Assembly (NCBI GenBank): GCA_021647375.1
Contig: JAKIUV010000017.1
Span: forward strand, 1-37,348
DNA: 37,348 bases
Direction of reading: 5' to 3'
From: Robiginitomaculum sp.
GTDB taxonomy: Bacteria > Pseudomonadota > Alphaproteobacteria > Caulobacterales > Maricaulaceae
The notes below the pieces were generated by a model. That model had not been told where the DNA came from. It ran no database searches and saw only the letters and a list, made by a program, of their open reading frames with translations. A program made the translations under genes and the position numbers. Each line of letters begins with the position of its first letter. Position 1 is the stretch's first letter. This document shows, piece by piece, positions 23,992 through 31,374 of the stretch.

Positions 23992-24636
23992 ATGTCTACA
24001 ACATTGCCATTTGTCGGCCAAACCCAGACAAATTTATTGCATGTCCTGATGCGAAGTGCTGAGGCATTGCCGATCGACGAAATAGCTGTGCAAATCGGTG
24101 TAACGAAAACGGCAGCGCGGCAGCATATATTAAACTTGCAACAAGGTGGGTATGTGCAAATTGTAGAGCCTGACATCAGCCAAAAAAAGTCCAGAGGTCG
24201 TCCGACCTATAGCTATGAAATTTCCAGGGAGGGTCGCGAACTCTTTGCGCGCCATTATGCGCTTTTCTCGGAAAAAATGATCATAATGCTGAAGAATACA
24301 CTCGATGAAAAGCAATTTAAAAAACAAATGCAGGGTTTGGGGAAATTATTGGCAGAAGACCTGGCCCATAAAATGCCAAAACCAGTACGCGGGAAAACAC
24401 CTGCGGCTGATACGCTAGAAAGCCTTGCGGCTATTCTGCGCGAATTGGGTTATGACGCCCATAAAAGCACCCCTAATGAAATTACCGCACATAATTGCGT
24501 GTTTCATAAATTGGCAGAAAAATGTGAAATGGTTTGCGAGGTTGACTTAAGTCTTATGCAAAAACTAACGGGGAAAAAACCAGTTCACAAAGAATGCATG
24601 GTCAGGGACGGCAAGGTTTGTAAATTTTTGTTTTAA
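23992..24636 (+). CDS. SufR-like (COG2345) winged-helix regulator with C-terminal cysteines
   Basis: A transcription regulator. The N-terminal winged helix includes LLHVLMRSAEALPIDEIAVQ, TKTAARQHILNLQQGGYV and the wing GRPTYSYEIS. The C-terminal half holds Cys169, Cys178, Cys182, Cys202 and Cys210. The C169-X12-C182 and C202-X7-C210 spacings recall SufR-type proteins that hold an Fe-S cluster, with one cysteine more than expected. A redox- or iron-sensing role is therefore likely but inferred. AGGAG precedes the ATG by six bases. No suf or isc gene is nearby; instead it faces the DUF4142-cupredoxin genes. Confidence 0.85.
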   Translation: MSTTLPFVGQTQTNLLHVLMRSAEALPIDEIAVQIGVTKTAARQHILNLQQGGYVQIVEPDISQKKSRGRPTYSYEISREGRELFARHYALFSEKMIIMLKNTLDEKQFKKQMQGLGKLLAEDLAHKMPKPVRGKTPAADTLESLAAILRELGYDAHKSTPNEITAHNCVFHKLAEKCEMVCEVDLSLMQKLTGKKPVHKECMVRDGKVCKFLF

Positions 24637-24773
24637 CCGATGTTAAGAGAAGCTTCCGAGTAAAATTTTGAATTGGATTGTCTATAACCCTTAAATTTCC
24701 CGTACTCATCCGTAAATTTCAAAGGTTTGAGAAAACTTATCCATGGTTTCATTGCTGGGTTTATGCTGGGGCT

Positions 24774-25532
24774 ATGAAACTTGATATGTATGCAATAAAT
24801 AAACTTAGCCCGCCTGGCCTGCTGAATTTGGCGTCTTTGTTTGAGTTGGTGCGGCGGCTGATAGCTGGGCTGGACGTGTACGGGTTTGCCAATGACGCTT
24901 CGGTGCAAAATGCACTTCTGATGGGGCGGCTGATCCGGCAACTAGGCGAAGGGTATAATTTTAACCAAAACCTGCGCGTAAGAGCGTGGATTCTGGCCTG
25001 TGCGCGGCGGCGGGTCTGGGTACGTTCTGTGATCGGCGAGGCCGCAATAAACCGCTGGCAACACAAATATGACGTGCTGTCCGGTGTTGCGCCCCGCACG
25101 GCAATTTCAGCGCCAAAACCTTGGCAACAAGCCAGCAAGGCTCAGAACAAGCCTCCAAAGCCAAGAGGTCAAAAACTAGACAAGCAATTCGCCCTGCCAA
25201 ACCTATCAGAATTGTTTTTTAAGCCGGCCATGGAAGTATCGAGCAAATATGTGCAAGATTCGTCCTACAAAATAGCCCCGGTGTTTTGGCCTCGCCTGGC
25301 TCGCGTCCTCACGCCCCCAGTGTTTTGGCCTCACGAACTGACCGATGATTATATACCGCCTAACCATAGGTATCCCCATAAGAACACCTATGCGGATACC
25401 AATAAACACAGCTCTGCGCCGCAACCGCCTCCGCATCAAAACAAACAAATACCACTAGAAAACAGTGCCAACTCTGATGTAAAATCCGGCAACAATAATA
25501 GCGCAAAACCAGAAAAACATAAACCGCCCTAA
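24774..25532 (+). CDS. Unknown protein with a low-complexity C-terminal half
   Basis: I do not recognise this 252-residue protein. Its N-terminal half is helical and looks conserved (LLNLASLFELVRRLIAGLD, then LLMGRLIRQLGEGYNFNQN and VRAWILACARRRVWVRS). After about residue 110 it is rich in Lys, Pro and Asn with no fold I can name. That part contains PVFWP twice, 13 codons apart, from a 20-bp direct repeat. The ATG at 24774 (GGGG upstream) or at 24786 is the likely start; a TTG at 24678 would add 32 residues. The C-terminal part could be a decayed or freely evolving tail. It lies alone between the regulator and def. Confidence 0.5.
   Translation: MKLDMYAINKLSPPGLLNLASLFELVRRLIAGLDVYGFANDASVQNALLMGRLIRQLGEGYNFNQNLRVRAWILACARRRVWVRSVIGEAAINRWQHKYDVLSGVAPRTAISAPKPWQQASKAQNKPPKPRGQKLDKQFALPNLSELFFKPAMEVSSKYVQDSSYKIAPVFWPRLARVLTPPVFWPHELTDDYIPPNHRYPHKNTYADTNKHSSAPQPPPHQNKQIPLENSANSDVKSGNNNSAKPEKHKPP
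25276..25334. repeat. 20-bp direct repeat, 39-base period
   Basis: CCCC, then a purine, then GTGTTTTGGCCTC, then purine-C, occurs at 25276-25295 and 25315-25334, with two differences in 20. It is in frame and encodes APVFWPR and PPVFWPH inside the orphan protein. Confidence 0.8.
25369..25400. repeat. 12-bp inverted repeat with one mismatch, inside an ORF
   Basis: GGTATCCCCATA (25369-25380) and TATGCGGATACC (25389-25400) pair at 11 of 12 positions around an 8-base loop. It falls in the low-complexity tail of the orphan gene. Confidence 0.7.
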
Positions 25533-25652
25533 TTGTCCACAGCCCCAAATAAACGCTCCAGAAAAAGAATTTTACTTCACTACCCCAAGGGTAGAACCTA
25601 TTGCGCTACGATGAACAATAAATTAGTTGGTTGGTTTCGCAGAGTAAAACCT

Positions 25653-25698
25653 GAGGAAAGCTAGCGGAAGGCTTTAGGAAAGCTTGACGAAAGCTTGG
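25653..25698. repeat. Four degenerate 11-13-base repeats with GGAAAGCTT core
   Basis: In the 186-base gap before def, GAGGAAAGCTA, GCGGAAGGCTTTA, GGAAAGCTTGA and CGAAAGCTTGG follow each other without spacers. The last two contain the palindrome AAGCTT. They end 20 bases before the def start codon. The rest of the gap shows nothing clear. Confidence 0.6.
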
Positions 25699-25718
25699 CG
25701 GCGACCTACATCAAGTTC

Positions 25719-26279
25719 ATGACCATTCGACCTATATTAACTGTGCCTAATCCCGTGCTGAAACAGCGCTCTAAACCTGTTGCCAAAGTGACGGACGAGA
25801 CGCGGGCGCTCATGGACGATATGCTGGAAACCATGTACGACGCGCCCGGCATCGGCTTGGCGGCTGTGCAAGTTGGTGTACCGCTGAATATTATCGTTAT
25901 GGACTTGGGAAAGCCTAATGCCAAAAACGGGAACAGTGAAGATACGGAAGACGGAGAAGATCGGGAACCTAATCCGCAATATTTTATCAACCCGGAAATT
26001 CTCGAACTGGTCGAAGAACAAAAACCTTATGAAGAAGGTTGTCTCTCGGTGCCCGACGTATTCGACGAGGTCGAGCGTTCTATACGGGTGAAATTGCGCT
26101 ATCTTGATTATAACGGCAAGGAAGTGGTTGAATGGGCCGAAGGCTTATACGCCGTGTGTATCCAGCACGAAATGGATCATCTAAACGGGGTCTTGTTCAT
26201 AGATTATCTATCGCGCCTAAAACGTAAACGCGCCGTCAAGAAAGTACAAAAGGCAGAAAAATTAAAAGAAGACGCGTAA
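25719..26279 (+). CDS. def: Peptide deformylase
   Basis: Removes the formyl group from new proteins. All three family motifs are present: GIGLAAVQVG, EEGCLSVPD and QHEMDHLNG (HExDH metal site). The start is the ATG at 25719, giving MTIRPILTVPNPVLK, the usual opening; the frame is open upstream to a TTG but those residues are not conserved. A stretch of acidic residues (NSEDTEDGEDREPN) is inserted between motifs 1 and 2, longer than in most relatives. Stop and fmt start overlap (TAATG). Confidence 0.97.
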   Translation: MTIRPILTVPNPVLKQRSKPVAKVTDETRALMDDMLETMYDAPGIGLAAVQVGVPLNIIVMDLGKPNAKNGNSEDTEDGEDREPNPQYFINPEILELVEEQKPYEEGCLSVPDVFDEVERSIRVKLRYLDYNGKEVVEWAEGLYAVCIQHEMDHLNGVLFIDYLSRLKRKRAVKKVQKAEKLKEDA

Positions 26280-27208
26280 TGAGTTTGCGCATTGTCTTTA
26301 TGGGTACACCGGAATTTGCCGTGCCGTCCCTTTCTGAAATATTGGCGGCTGGCTATGATGTGGTGCGGGTCTATACCCAACCGCCGCGCCGGGCGGGCCG
26401 CGGTAAATCCCTGACCAAAAGCCCGGTGCATAGGTTCGCAGAGATTATGGGCATTCCGGTGGAGACGCCTGAGAGCTTTCGCAAGCCGCGCGTCATAGAT
26501 GCGCTCGAAAATTTGAATGCAGATGTGGCCTGTGTGGTGGCTTACGGGCAAATATTGCCGAAGCGGGCTTTGGCGGCAGCCCGCTATGGCTGCCTGAATT
26601 TACACGGCTCTAAACTGCCTCGTTGGCGCGGAGCTGCCCCCGTGCAGCGGGCGATTATGGCGGGCGACACGGAAACGGCGGCGCAGATTATGCAGATGGG
26701 TGTAGGGTTGGATACGGGGCCGATTTTGATGTCGGAACTTATAGCCATTCAGGACGATGATAACGCCGCGACACTCTCGGAACGTATGTCGCGGATTGGT
26801 GCCGGGCTTTGGCCGCAAACTTTGGCGGCCTTGGGGCGCGGCGGCTTGGTGCCCACAGAGCAACAGGGCGAGCCGACTTATGCGGCCAAAATAGACAAAG
26901 CGGAAGCGCGGTTGGATTGGAGCAAGCCTGCACATGAACTCGAATATCAAATACGCGGCTTGTCTCCGTTTCCGGGCGCTTGGTGCGAACTGCCGGGGCG
27001 CAAAGGGAATGAACGAGTCAAGATACATTTGGCACAATTGGAAGATGGGAGCGGCGCACCAGGAACCACACTGGACGATGAATTATTGATAGCCACAAGC
27101 GCTGGAGCGCTCCGTTTATTATGCCTACAGCCTGCCGGAAAATCGGCTATGGACGCAGCGGATTATTTGCGCGGACGGCCTGTTGAAACTGGCACTACAT
27201 TAACATGA
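26279..27208 (+). CDS. fmt: Methionyl-tRNA formyltransferase
   Basis: Adds a formyl group to initiator Met-tRNA. It starts MSLRIVFMGTPEFAVPSL. It has the formyl-folate binding core CLNLHGSKLPRWRGAAPVQRAI, where the more common wording is SLLPRWRG, and the catalytic MQMGVGLDTGPIL. The C-terminal domain from about residue 205 (TYAAKIDKAEARLDWSKPA) binds the tRNA. 309 residues is typical. It overlaps def by one base (TAATG) and truA by four (ATGA), so def-fmt-truA is one tightly coupled unit. Confidence 0.97.
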   Translation: MSLRIVFMGTPEFAVPSLSEILAAGYDVVRVYTQPPRRAGRGKSLTKSPVHRFAEIMGIPVETPESFRKPRVIDALENLNADVACVVAYGQILPKRALAAARYGCLNLHGSKLPRWRGAAPVQRAIMAGDTETAAQIMQMGVGLDTGPILMSELIAIQDDDNAATLSERMSRIGAGLWPQTLAALGRGGLVPTEQQGEPTYAAKIDKAEARLDWSKPAHELEYQIRGLSPFPGAWCELPGRKGNERVKIHLAQLEDGSGAPGTTLDDELLIATSAGALRLLCLQPAGKSAMDAADYLRGRPVETGTTLT

Positions 27209-27963
27209 CCCGCTATAAACTGACCATAGAATATGACGGCGGCCCGTATTTTGGCTGGCAACGGCAAAAATCCCATGCCAGCGTGCAACAAGCTATTGAA
27301 GAAGCCTGCAAAGCCCTCGACGGAAAACTGCCGACACTGTTCGGCGCGGGTCGTACCGATAGCGGTGTCCACGCACTTGGCCAAGTTGCTCATGTGGATT
27401 TGACCAAAAATATCCGCGAGGACAAAGTCCGCGACGGGCTGAATTATCATCTGGCTGACCACCCCATAACCATATTGGATGCGCAGGCGGTGAGCGACGA
27501 ATTTCATGCCCGCTTTAACGCGACCTCGCGGACTTATCTCTACCGGATTATTGACCGCCGCCCGAAATTGGCTTTCGATAAAGGCCGGATTTGGCGTTTG
27601 CCCGTTAAGCTCGATGCAGATATTATGCACCACGCGGCAGGCGGCTTGCTCGGAGAACACGATTTTACCACATTTCGCGATAAACGGTGCCAGTCGAAAT
27701 CTCCGGTCAAAACTCTGGACGAATTGGCGGTCATGCGCGTAGGCGCAGAAATCCATATCCACGCCAAAGCCCGCTCATTCCTCCACCGCCAAATCCGCTC
27801 GATCACTGGAACATTGGTCGAGGTCGGCATGGGAAAACTAAACGCCCAAAGCGTCGCTGATGCTCTCGCCGCCCGAGACCGCACCGCGTGTAGTCCGGTA
27901 GCCCCGCCGGACGGTTTGTATTTGATGGCCGTGGGGTATGAAAAAATGGGATATGATGCTTAG
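27205..27963 (+). CDS. truA: tRNA pseudouridine(38-40) synthase
   Basis: Modifies uridines in the tRNA anticodon stem-loop. The catalytic aspartate is in GAGRTDSGVHALGQVAH. Other family text includes FHARFNATSRTYLYRI and SFLHRQIRSITGTLVEVGMGKL. Length 252 is normal. The start ATGA overlaps the fmt stop. Its 3' end overlaps the next gene by 26 bases when that gene starts at 27938. Confidence 0.97.
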   Translation: MTRYKLTIEYDGGPYFGWQRQKSHASVQQAIEEACKALDGKLPTLFGAGRTDSGVHALGQVAHVDLTKNIREDKVRDGLNYHLADHPITILDAQAVSDEFHARFNATSRTYLYRIIDRRPKLAFDKGRIWRLPVKLDADIMHHAAGGLLGEHDFTTFRDKRCQSKSPVKTLDELAVMRVGAEIHIHAKARSFLHRQIRSITGTLVEVGMGKLNAQSVADALAARDRTACSPVAPPDGLYLMAVGYEKMGYDA

Positions 27964-28945
27964 GGCGCTGATGGTTTTTTGTGTAGGGCTTGTCTTGACG
28001 GCGTGCGCCACAGTTGAAACCCGCCTGCCTGTTCCGTCCGCGTCCCAACTTGAATTGGAAGCCACAAACCAAGAGACGGAAGCTTTCGCAAGATACCTGA
28101 AAATGCGCGAACGGCTCGATAAAATTAGCGCGCCTGTTCTCGCGGCCAATGCAGAATTATGCACAAAAACTAGAGCAGATTTCGGCATCGTCACCCATAC
28201 CAAAAAATCATACCCCAAGCATTTGCGAGACGCCGCCGCCCGGCGGTTAGCGGTAGGCGATACCCATACCGTGTTATTGGTGCGGCGCGGGAGTGCAGCA
28301 CACAAAGCAGGTATTAAACGCGGCGATGTTTTAATCGGGGATAAGGGCAAGCCGGTTTCCACCTATGATAAAAGTTTGAAGAGTGCCGATAGTCTACATA
28401 TTCGCCGCGCGGGTAAAGACATAAATGTTTCACTCAACGCAGATCCGGCCTGTGATTACGCCGTGGTGCTGAGAATGTCCGGCGCGGTCAATGCCTATGC
28501 CAATGGCCGGGCGGTTATTGTCACTACCGCAATGATGGATTTTGCGGTCAGTGACGACGAACTGGCTTTGATAGTCGGGCACGAATTGGCACACAACACC
28601 ATGCGGCACGTCCCCAAAGCCGTTTGGAACACGATAATCTCCGGCTTGGCGACCCGCACCACAAGACCGTTTGAAAGCGAGGCCGATTATGTCGGGCTGT
28701 ATTATATGGCGCGAGCGGGCTATAATCTGGACGGGGTAGAAGACTTCTGGCGCAGACTAGGGGTTCAATATCCCAAAAGCATAGTGCGCGAAAAAACCCA
28801 TCCGGTGACGCCGCGAAGGTTGCTGGCAATCCGCATGGCGGTCGCAGAAGTAGAGGCCAAGCGGGCAGCAGGCGCAGAATTAGTGCCGAATTATTTGCCA
28901 GGGAAAGAACCTGATTATGAGAAAGAACCTGATTATGGGAAGTAA
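27938..28945 (+). CDS. M48-family metalloprotease lipoprotein with PDZ-like segment
   Basis: A secreted, lipid-anchored zinc protease candidate. MKKWDMMLRALMVFCVGLVLTAC ends in a lipobox (Cys23). Residues 105-170 contain GSAAHKAGIKRGDVLIGDKGKP, which resembles a PDZ domain. Zinc ligands are HELAH (215-219) and ESEAD (246-250), the M48 pattern; the family normally acts on misfolded envelope proteins. The last residues repeat KEPDYEKEPDYGK, created by an 18-bp tandem duplication. Three possible ATG starts (27938, 27953, 27956) all give a lipoprotein. It lies after truA and overlaps the second M48 gene. Confidence 0.85.
   Translation: MKKWDMMLRALMVFCVGLVLTACATVETRLPVPSASQLELEATNQETEAFARYLKMRERLDKISAPVLAANAELCTKTRADFGIVTHTKKSYPKHLRDAAARRLAVGDTHTVLLVRRGSAAHKAGIKRGDVLIGDKGKPVSTYDKSLKSADSLHIRRAGKDINVSLNADPACDYAVVLRMSGAVNAYANGRAVIVTTAMMDFAVSDDELALIVGHELAHNTMRHVPKAVWNTIISGLATRTTRPFESEADYVGLYYMARAGYNLDGVEDFWRRLGVQYPKSIVREKTHPVTPRRLLAIRMAVAEVEAKRAAGAELVPNYLPGKEPDYEKEPDYGK
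28903..28938. repeat. 18-bp tandem duplication at an overlapping gene junction
   Basis: GAAAGAACCTGATTATGA (28903-28920) is followed directly by a copy differing only in its last base (28921-28938). It supplies an ATG in each copy (28917 and 28935), both in the frame of the second M48 gene, and also lengthens the first gene's C-terminus by six residues. Confidence 0.92.
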
Positions 28946-29633
28946 TTTGGTGATATTGATAGCGGGTTTGTTGCTGTTAGGGTGTGCTAGCGCCCCCCCA
29001 TCTCTGACATACCGCGAGCAGCTAGATATTTATAAAGACATGAAAATTCGGCTGTATCAGGTGGCTCGTCCTATCAAAATAGCGGGTGTGGGTGTGTGCG
29101 AAAACACCGCAATAGACAAAGGCAAAAGCTACCATAGCCTGCACGACTATCCTGAAAAGCTACGGCCTGTTGCGGAGAGTTATTGGGGTTTATCGGAAAA
29201 ACTCAAACTCCTTTTTGAGAAACAGTCTAGCAATATTTCCAATTGCCAAGCCCCGCTCATTCTTGATTACGACAAAGCCCCCAATGCTTATACGGACGGT
29301 GAAAGTATTTTCGTTACACCCGCATTATTAAATAAAGTCGACGACCTTGCTCTGTCCCTCATCATTGCCCATGAACTTGCCCATATTGTTTTGAACCATG
29401 TTGATAAAGAACAGTCAGAGGAATTGGAGCGGGAAGCCGATAGGTTCGCGTTGTTCATGTTGGCGATTGCCGAACTGGATTACCGCAAAGCCACCCTGCA
29501 AGACGCGGCCAGTAAACCGCCTCATAAAAACGGACAAAAATACTTGGACACCAGTAAGCGCGAAATTTATTTCCGCGAGGTGGTTGCGGAGATTGATAAA
29601 TTGAAGGAAGAGGGGAAAGCGCTGGTGCCTTAG
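28917..29633 (+). CDS. Second M48-type metalloprotease lipoprotein
   Basis: A 238-residue lipoprotein related to its upstream neighbour. MRKNLIMGSNLVILIAGLLLLGC ends in a lipobox (Cys23). HELAH (152-156) and EREAD (171-175) provide the zinc site. It lacks the PDZ-like segment and is shorter. The frame starts either at the ATG at 28917 or at 28935, which lie in the two copies of an 18-bp duplication. It overlaps the first M48 gene by 29 bases if the first ATG is used. A protease working with or modulating its neighbour is an inference. A possible structured terminator region follows. Confidence 0.82.
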   Translation: MRKNLIMGSNLVILIAGLLLLGCASAPPSLTYREQLDIYKDMKIRLYQVARPIKIAGVGVCENTAIDKGKSYHSLHDYPEKLRPVAESYWGLSEKLKLLFEKQSSNISNCQAPLILDYDKAPNAYTDGESIFVTPALLNKVDDLALSLIIAHELAHIVLNHVDKEQSEELEREADRFALFMLAIAELDYRKATLQDAASKPPHKNGQKYLDTSKREIYFREVVAEIDKLKEEGKALVP

Positions 29634-29671
29634 AGGCAAATTATCGGGAATAAAAACACCCCCGAATTCCA

Positions 29672-29773
29672 CTCATTCCCGCGAAAGCGGGAATCCAAGT
29701 ATTTATCAGGAATGTGCGAGCTATGCTCGCTCTTTATTCGCTGGATACCCAGTCGTCGCTGGGTATGAGCGGT
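29672..29773. repeat. Three-hairpin REP-like element
   Basis: Hairpin 1 is ATTCCCGC-GAAA-GCGGGAAT (29675-29694), 8 pairs with a GAAA tetraloop. Hairpin 2 is GCGAGC-TAT-GCTCGC (29716-29730). Hairpin 3 is ATACCCAG-TCGTCG-CTGGGTAT (29745-29766), followed by GAGCGGTTTTTT. The outer hairpins use the CATTCCCGC...GGAATCCA wording of common proteobacterial palindromic repeats. It lies between the convergent M48 and copper-chaperone genes and may also end transcription. Confidence 0.75.
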
Positions 29774-29799
29774 TTTTTAGAGCGTATTAAATGAGTACC

Positions 29800-30330
29800 C
29801 TACCCCTCAACCGTCGCCAAAACTGAAATCGTGTAAATTTGCGGTACGTTTATTTTCTTGCCTTCGGCATCTGTTTTCGCAGGCACATATACTGGTGGGC
29901 GGGCGAAGGTTAGCGTGATTGGGATTTGTTTTGCGCCTTCTGGAATTGCCGCATTAAACAGCATCACATGTAAGCCGCCGCGCTCGAACTTTGTGGTTTG
30001 CTTTGGCAAAACTTTAACAGATTTGACCATGCGCATTTTCATCATGCCGTCTTCGTGTAGATGGGTGTGAAGCTCGACCTTCTGGCTTATGGGGCTGGTG
30101 GCAGATAATAATTCGTTCGCCCCGCCGTCGTTGACAATATCGAAATAAGCGGCGGCTGTGGTTTGCCCAGGGGCAGGTGGGCGAATAGTGGCGTTTTCAA
30201 CCCGTATATTCGGGTGCGCAGTTTCCTTGTCCGAAAACACCAAATAGGCCGTAGCCAATGCGGTCAAGACGACGAGGATAATTGCCGGATAGCCCAGAAC
30301 TTTACCAATACTTATTTTTCCGATAGTCAT
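29800..30330 (-). CDS. PCu(A)C-family periplasmic copper chaperone, membrane anchored
   Basis: Carries copper to cytochrome oxidase or other sites in the periplasm. The PCu(A)C motif is complete: His88-X10-Met99-X21-His121-X-Met123 (VELHTHLHEDGMMKM and GGLHVM). The N-terminus (VLGYPAIILVVLTALATAYLVF, residues 11-32) is a membrane helix that need not be cleaved. A C-terminal extension (YVPAKTDAEGKKINVPQ) follows the core. Length 176. It lies three bases after trpS, so it is likely read with the mutS-glnD-murJ-trpS run, not with a copper operon. No cytochrome oxidase gene is nearby. Confidence 0.92.
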   Translation of the reverse strand: MTIGKISIGKVLGYPAIILVVLTALATAYLVFSDKETAHPNIRVENATIRPPAPGQTTAAAYFDIVNDGGANELLSATSPISQKVELHTHLHEDGMMKMRMVKSVKVLPKQTTKFERGGLHVMLFNAAIPEGAKQIPITLTFARPPVYVPAKTDAEGKKINVPQIYTISVLATVEG

Positions 30331-30333
30331 ATT

Positions 30334-31374
30334 TTATGCTCCCCAAAAGCCCATCACTTTGCGGACATCGTCCATGATGGGTGCTGAAATTTCTGCGGCT
30401 TTTTCTGCGCCGCGCCTCAGGACTTTGTCAACTTCGTCCGGATTATCAAGATAGTTATTGAGGCGTGTGCTAATTGGCCGCAGATGCTCTACGGCGAGGT
30501 CTGCCAGCGCAGGTTTGAACGCACCGAAACCTTGCCCGCCATATTCGCCCAATACTTGTTGGTCGGACATGCCCGAAAGCGCCGCGTAAATACCGACCAG
30601 GTTTTTGACCTCGGGACGGCCTGCAAGCTCGCCCACATTGTCTGGCACCATGCCTGCATCCGTGCGGGCTTTGCGAAATTTCTTGGCGATAGTGTCGGCG
30701 TCGTCCGTGAGGTTAATACGGGAATTATCAGACGGGTCGGACTTGGACATTTTTTTAGTGCCGTCCCTCAGGGACATAATCCGCGCACCGGAGCCTTTTA
30801 TAAGAGGCTCTGGCAAGGGGAAAAATCCGGGCACGCCGAAATCATTATTGAACTTTTGCGCAATGTCGCGGGACAATTCCAAATGCTGTTTCTGGTCTTC
30901 GCCGACCGGAACATGGGTGGCTTTGAACGCCAAAATATCTGCGGCCTGCAAAACGGGATAGGCATATAGCCCCACCGAAACCCGCTCTGAATTTTTCCCG
31001 GCTTTGTCTTTAAACTGGGTCATGCGCGACAACCAGCCGACACGGGCAACACAATTGAAAAACCAAGCCAGCTCTGTATGCGCCGCCACTTGGGCCTGGG
31101 GGTAAATAATTGCTTTATCCGGGTCAACGCCCGCCGCTAGATAGGCGGCAGCGATTTCGCGGGTTTGGGATGCAAGTTGCTTCGGGTCTTGAAACACCGT
31201 CACCGCATGCAAATCAACTATGCAAAACACGCACTCATGCTGGTCTTGCAAATCTACGAACTTAGTGAGCGCCCCCAGATAATTCCCAAGGTGCAAAGCC
31301 CCCGTTGGTTGCATGCCTGAAAACACACGGCTTGAGCCAGAATAGTTTTGGTCTTTTTCCATCATCGTTTCCAT
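30334..31374 (-). CDS. trpS: Tryptophanyl-tRNA synthetase
   Basis: Charges tRNA(Trp). The class I signature is seen as SGMQPTGALHLGNYLGAL, in the TGxLHLGNY form usual for TrpRS, and the KMSKS loop as GTKKMSKSDPSDNS. Length 346 is normal. The ATG at 31374 overlaps the murJ stop (TAATG). In other alphaproteobacteria trpS likewise follows murJ. Confidence 0.97.
   Translation of the reverse strand: METMMEKDQNYSGSSRVFSGMQPTGALHLGNYLGALTKFVDLQDQHECVFCIVDLHAVTVFQDPKQLASQTREIAAAYLAAGVDPDKAIIYPQAQVAAHTELAWFFNCVARVGWLSRMTQFKDKAGKNSERVSVGLYAYPVLQAADILAFKATHVPVGEDQKQHLELSRDIAQKFNNDFGVPGFFPLPEPLIKGSGARIMSLRDGTKKMSKSDPSDNSRINLTDDADTIAKKFRKARTDAGMVPDNVGELAGRPEVKNLVGIYAALSGMSDQQVLGEYGGQGFGAFKPALADLAVEHLRPISTRLNNYLDNPDEVDKVLRRGAEKAAEISAPIMDDVRKVMGFWGA

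Noticed and set aside
25369..25400. Hairpin as a terminator or attachment site
   Set aside because: It lies inside an open frame, has no T-run, and no second copy is present in the window.
27163..27762. 199-codon frame opposite truA
   Set aside because: Antisense shadow of an identified gene.
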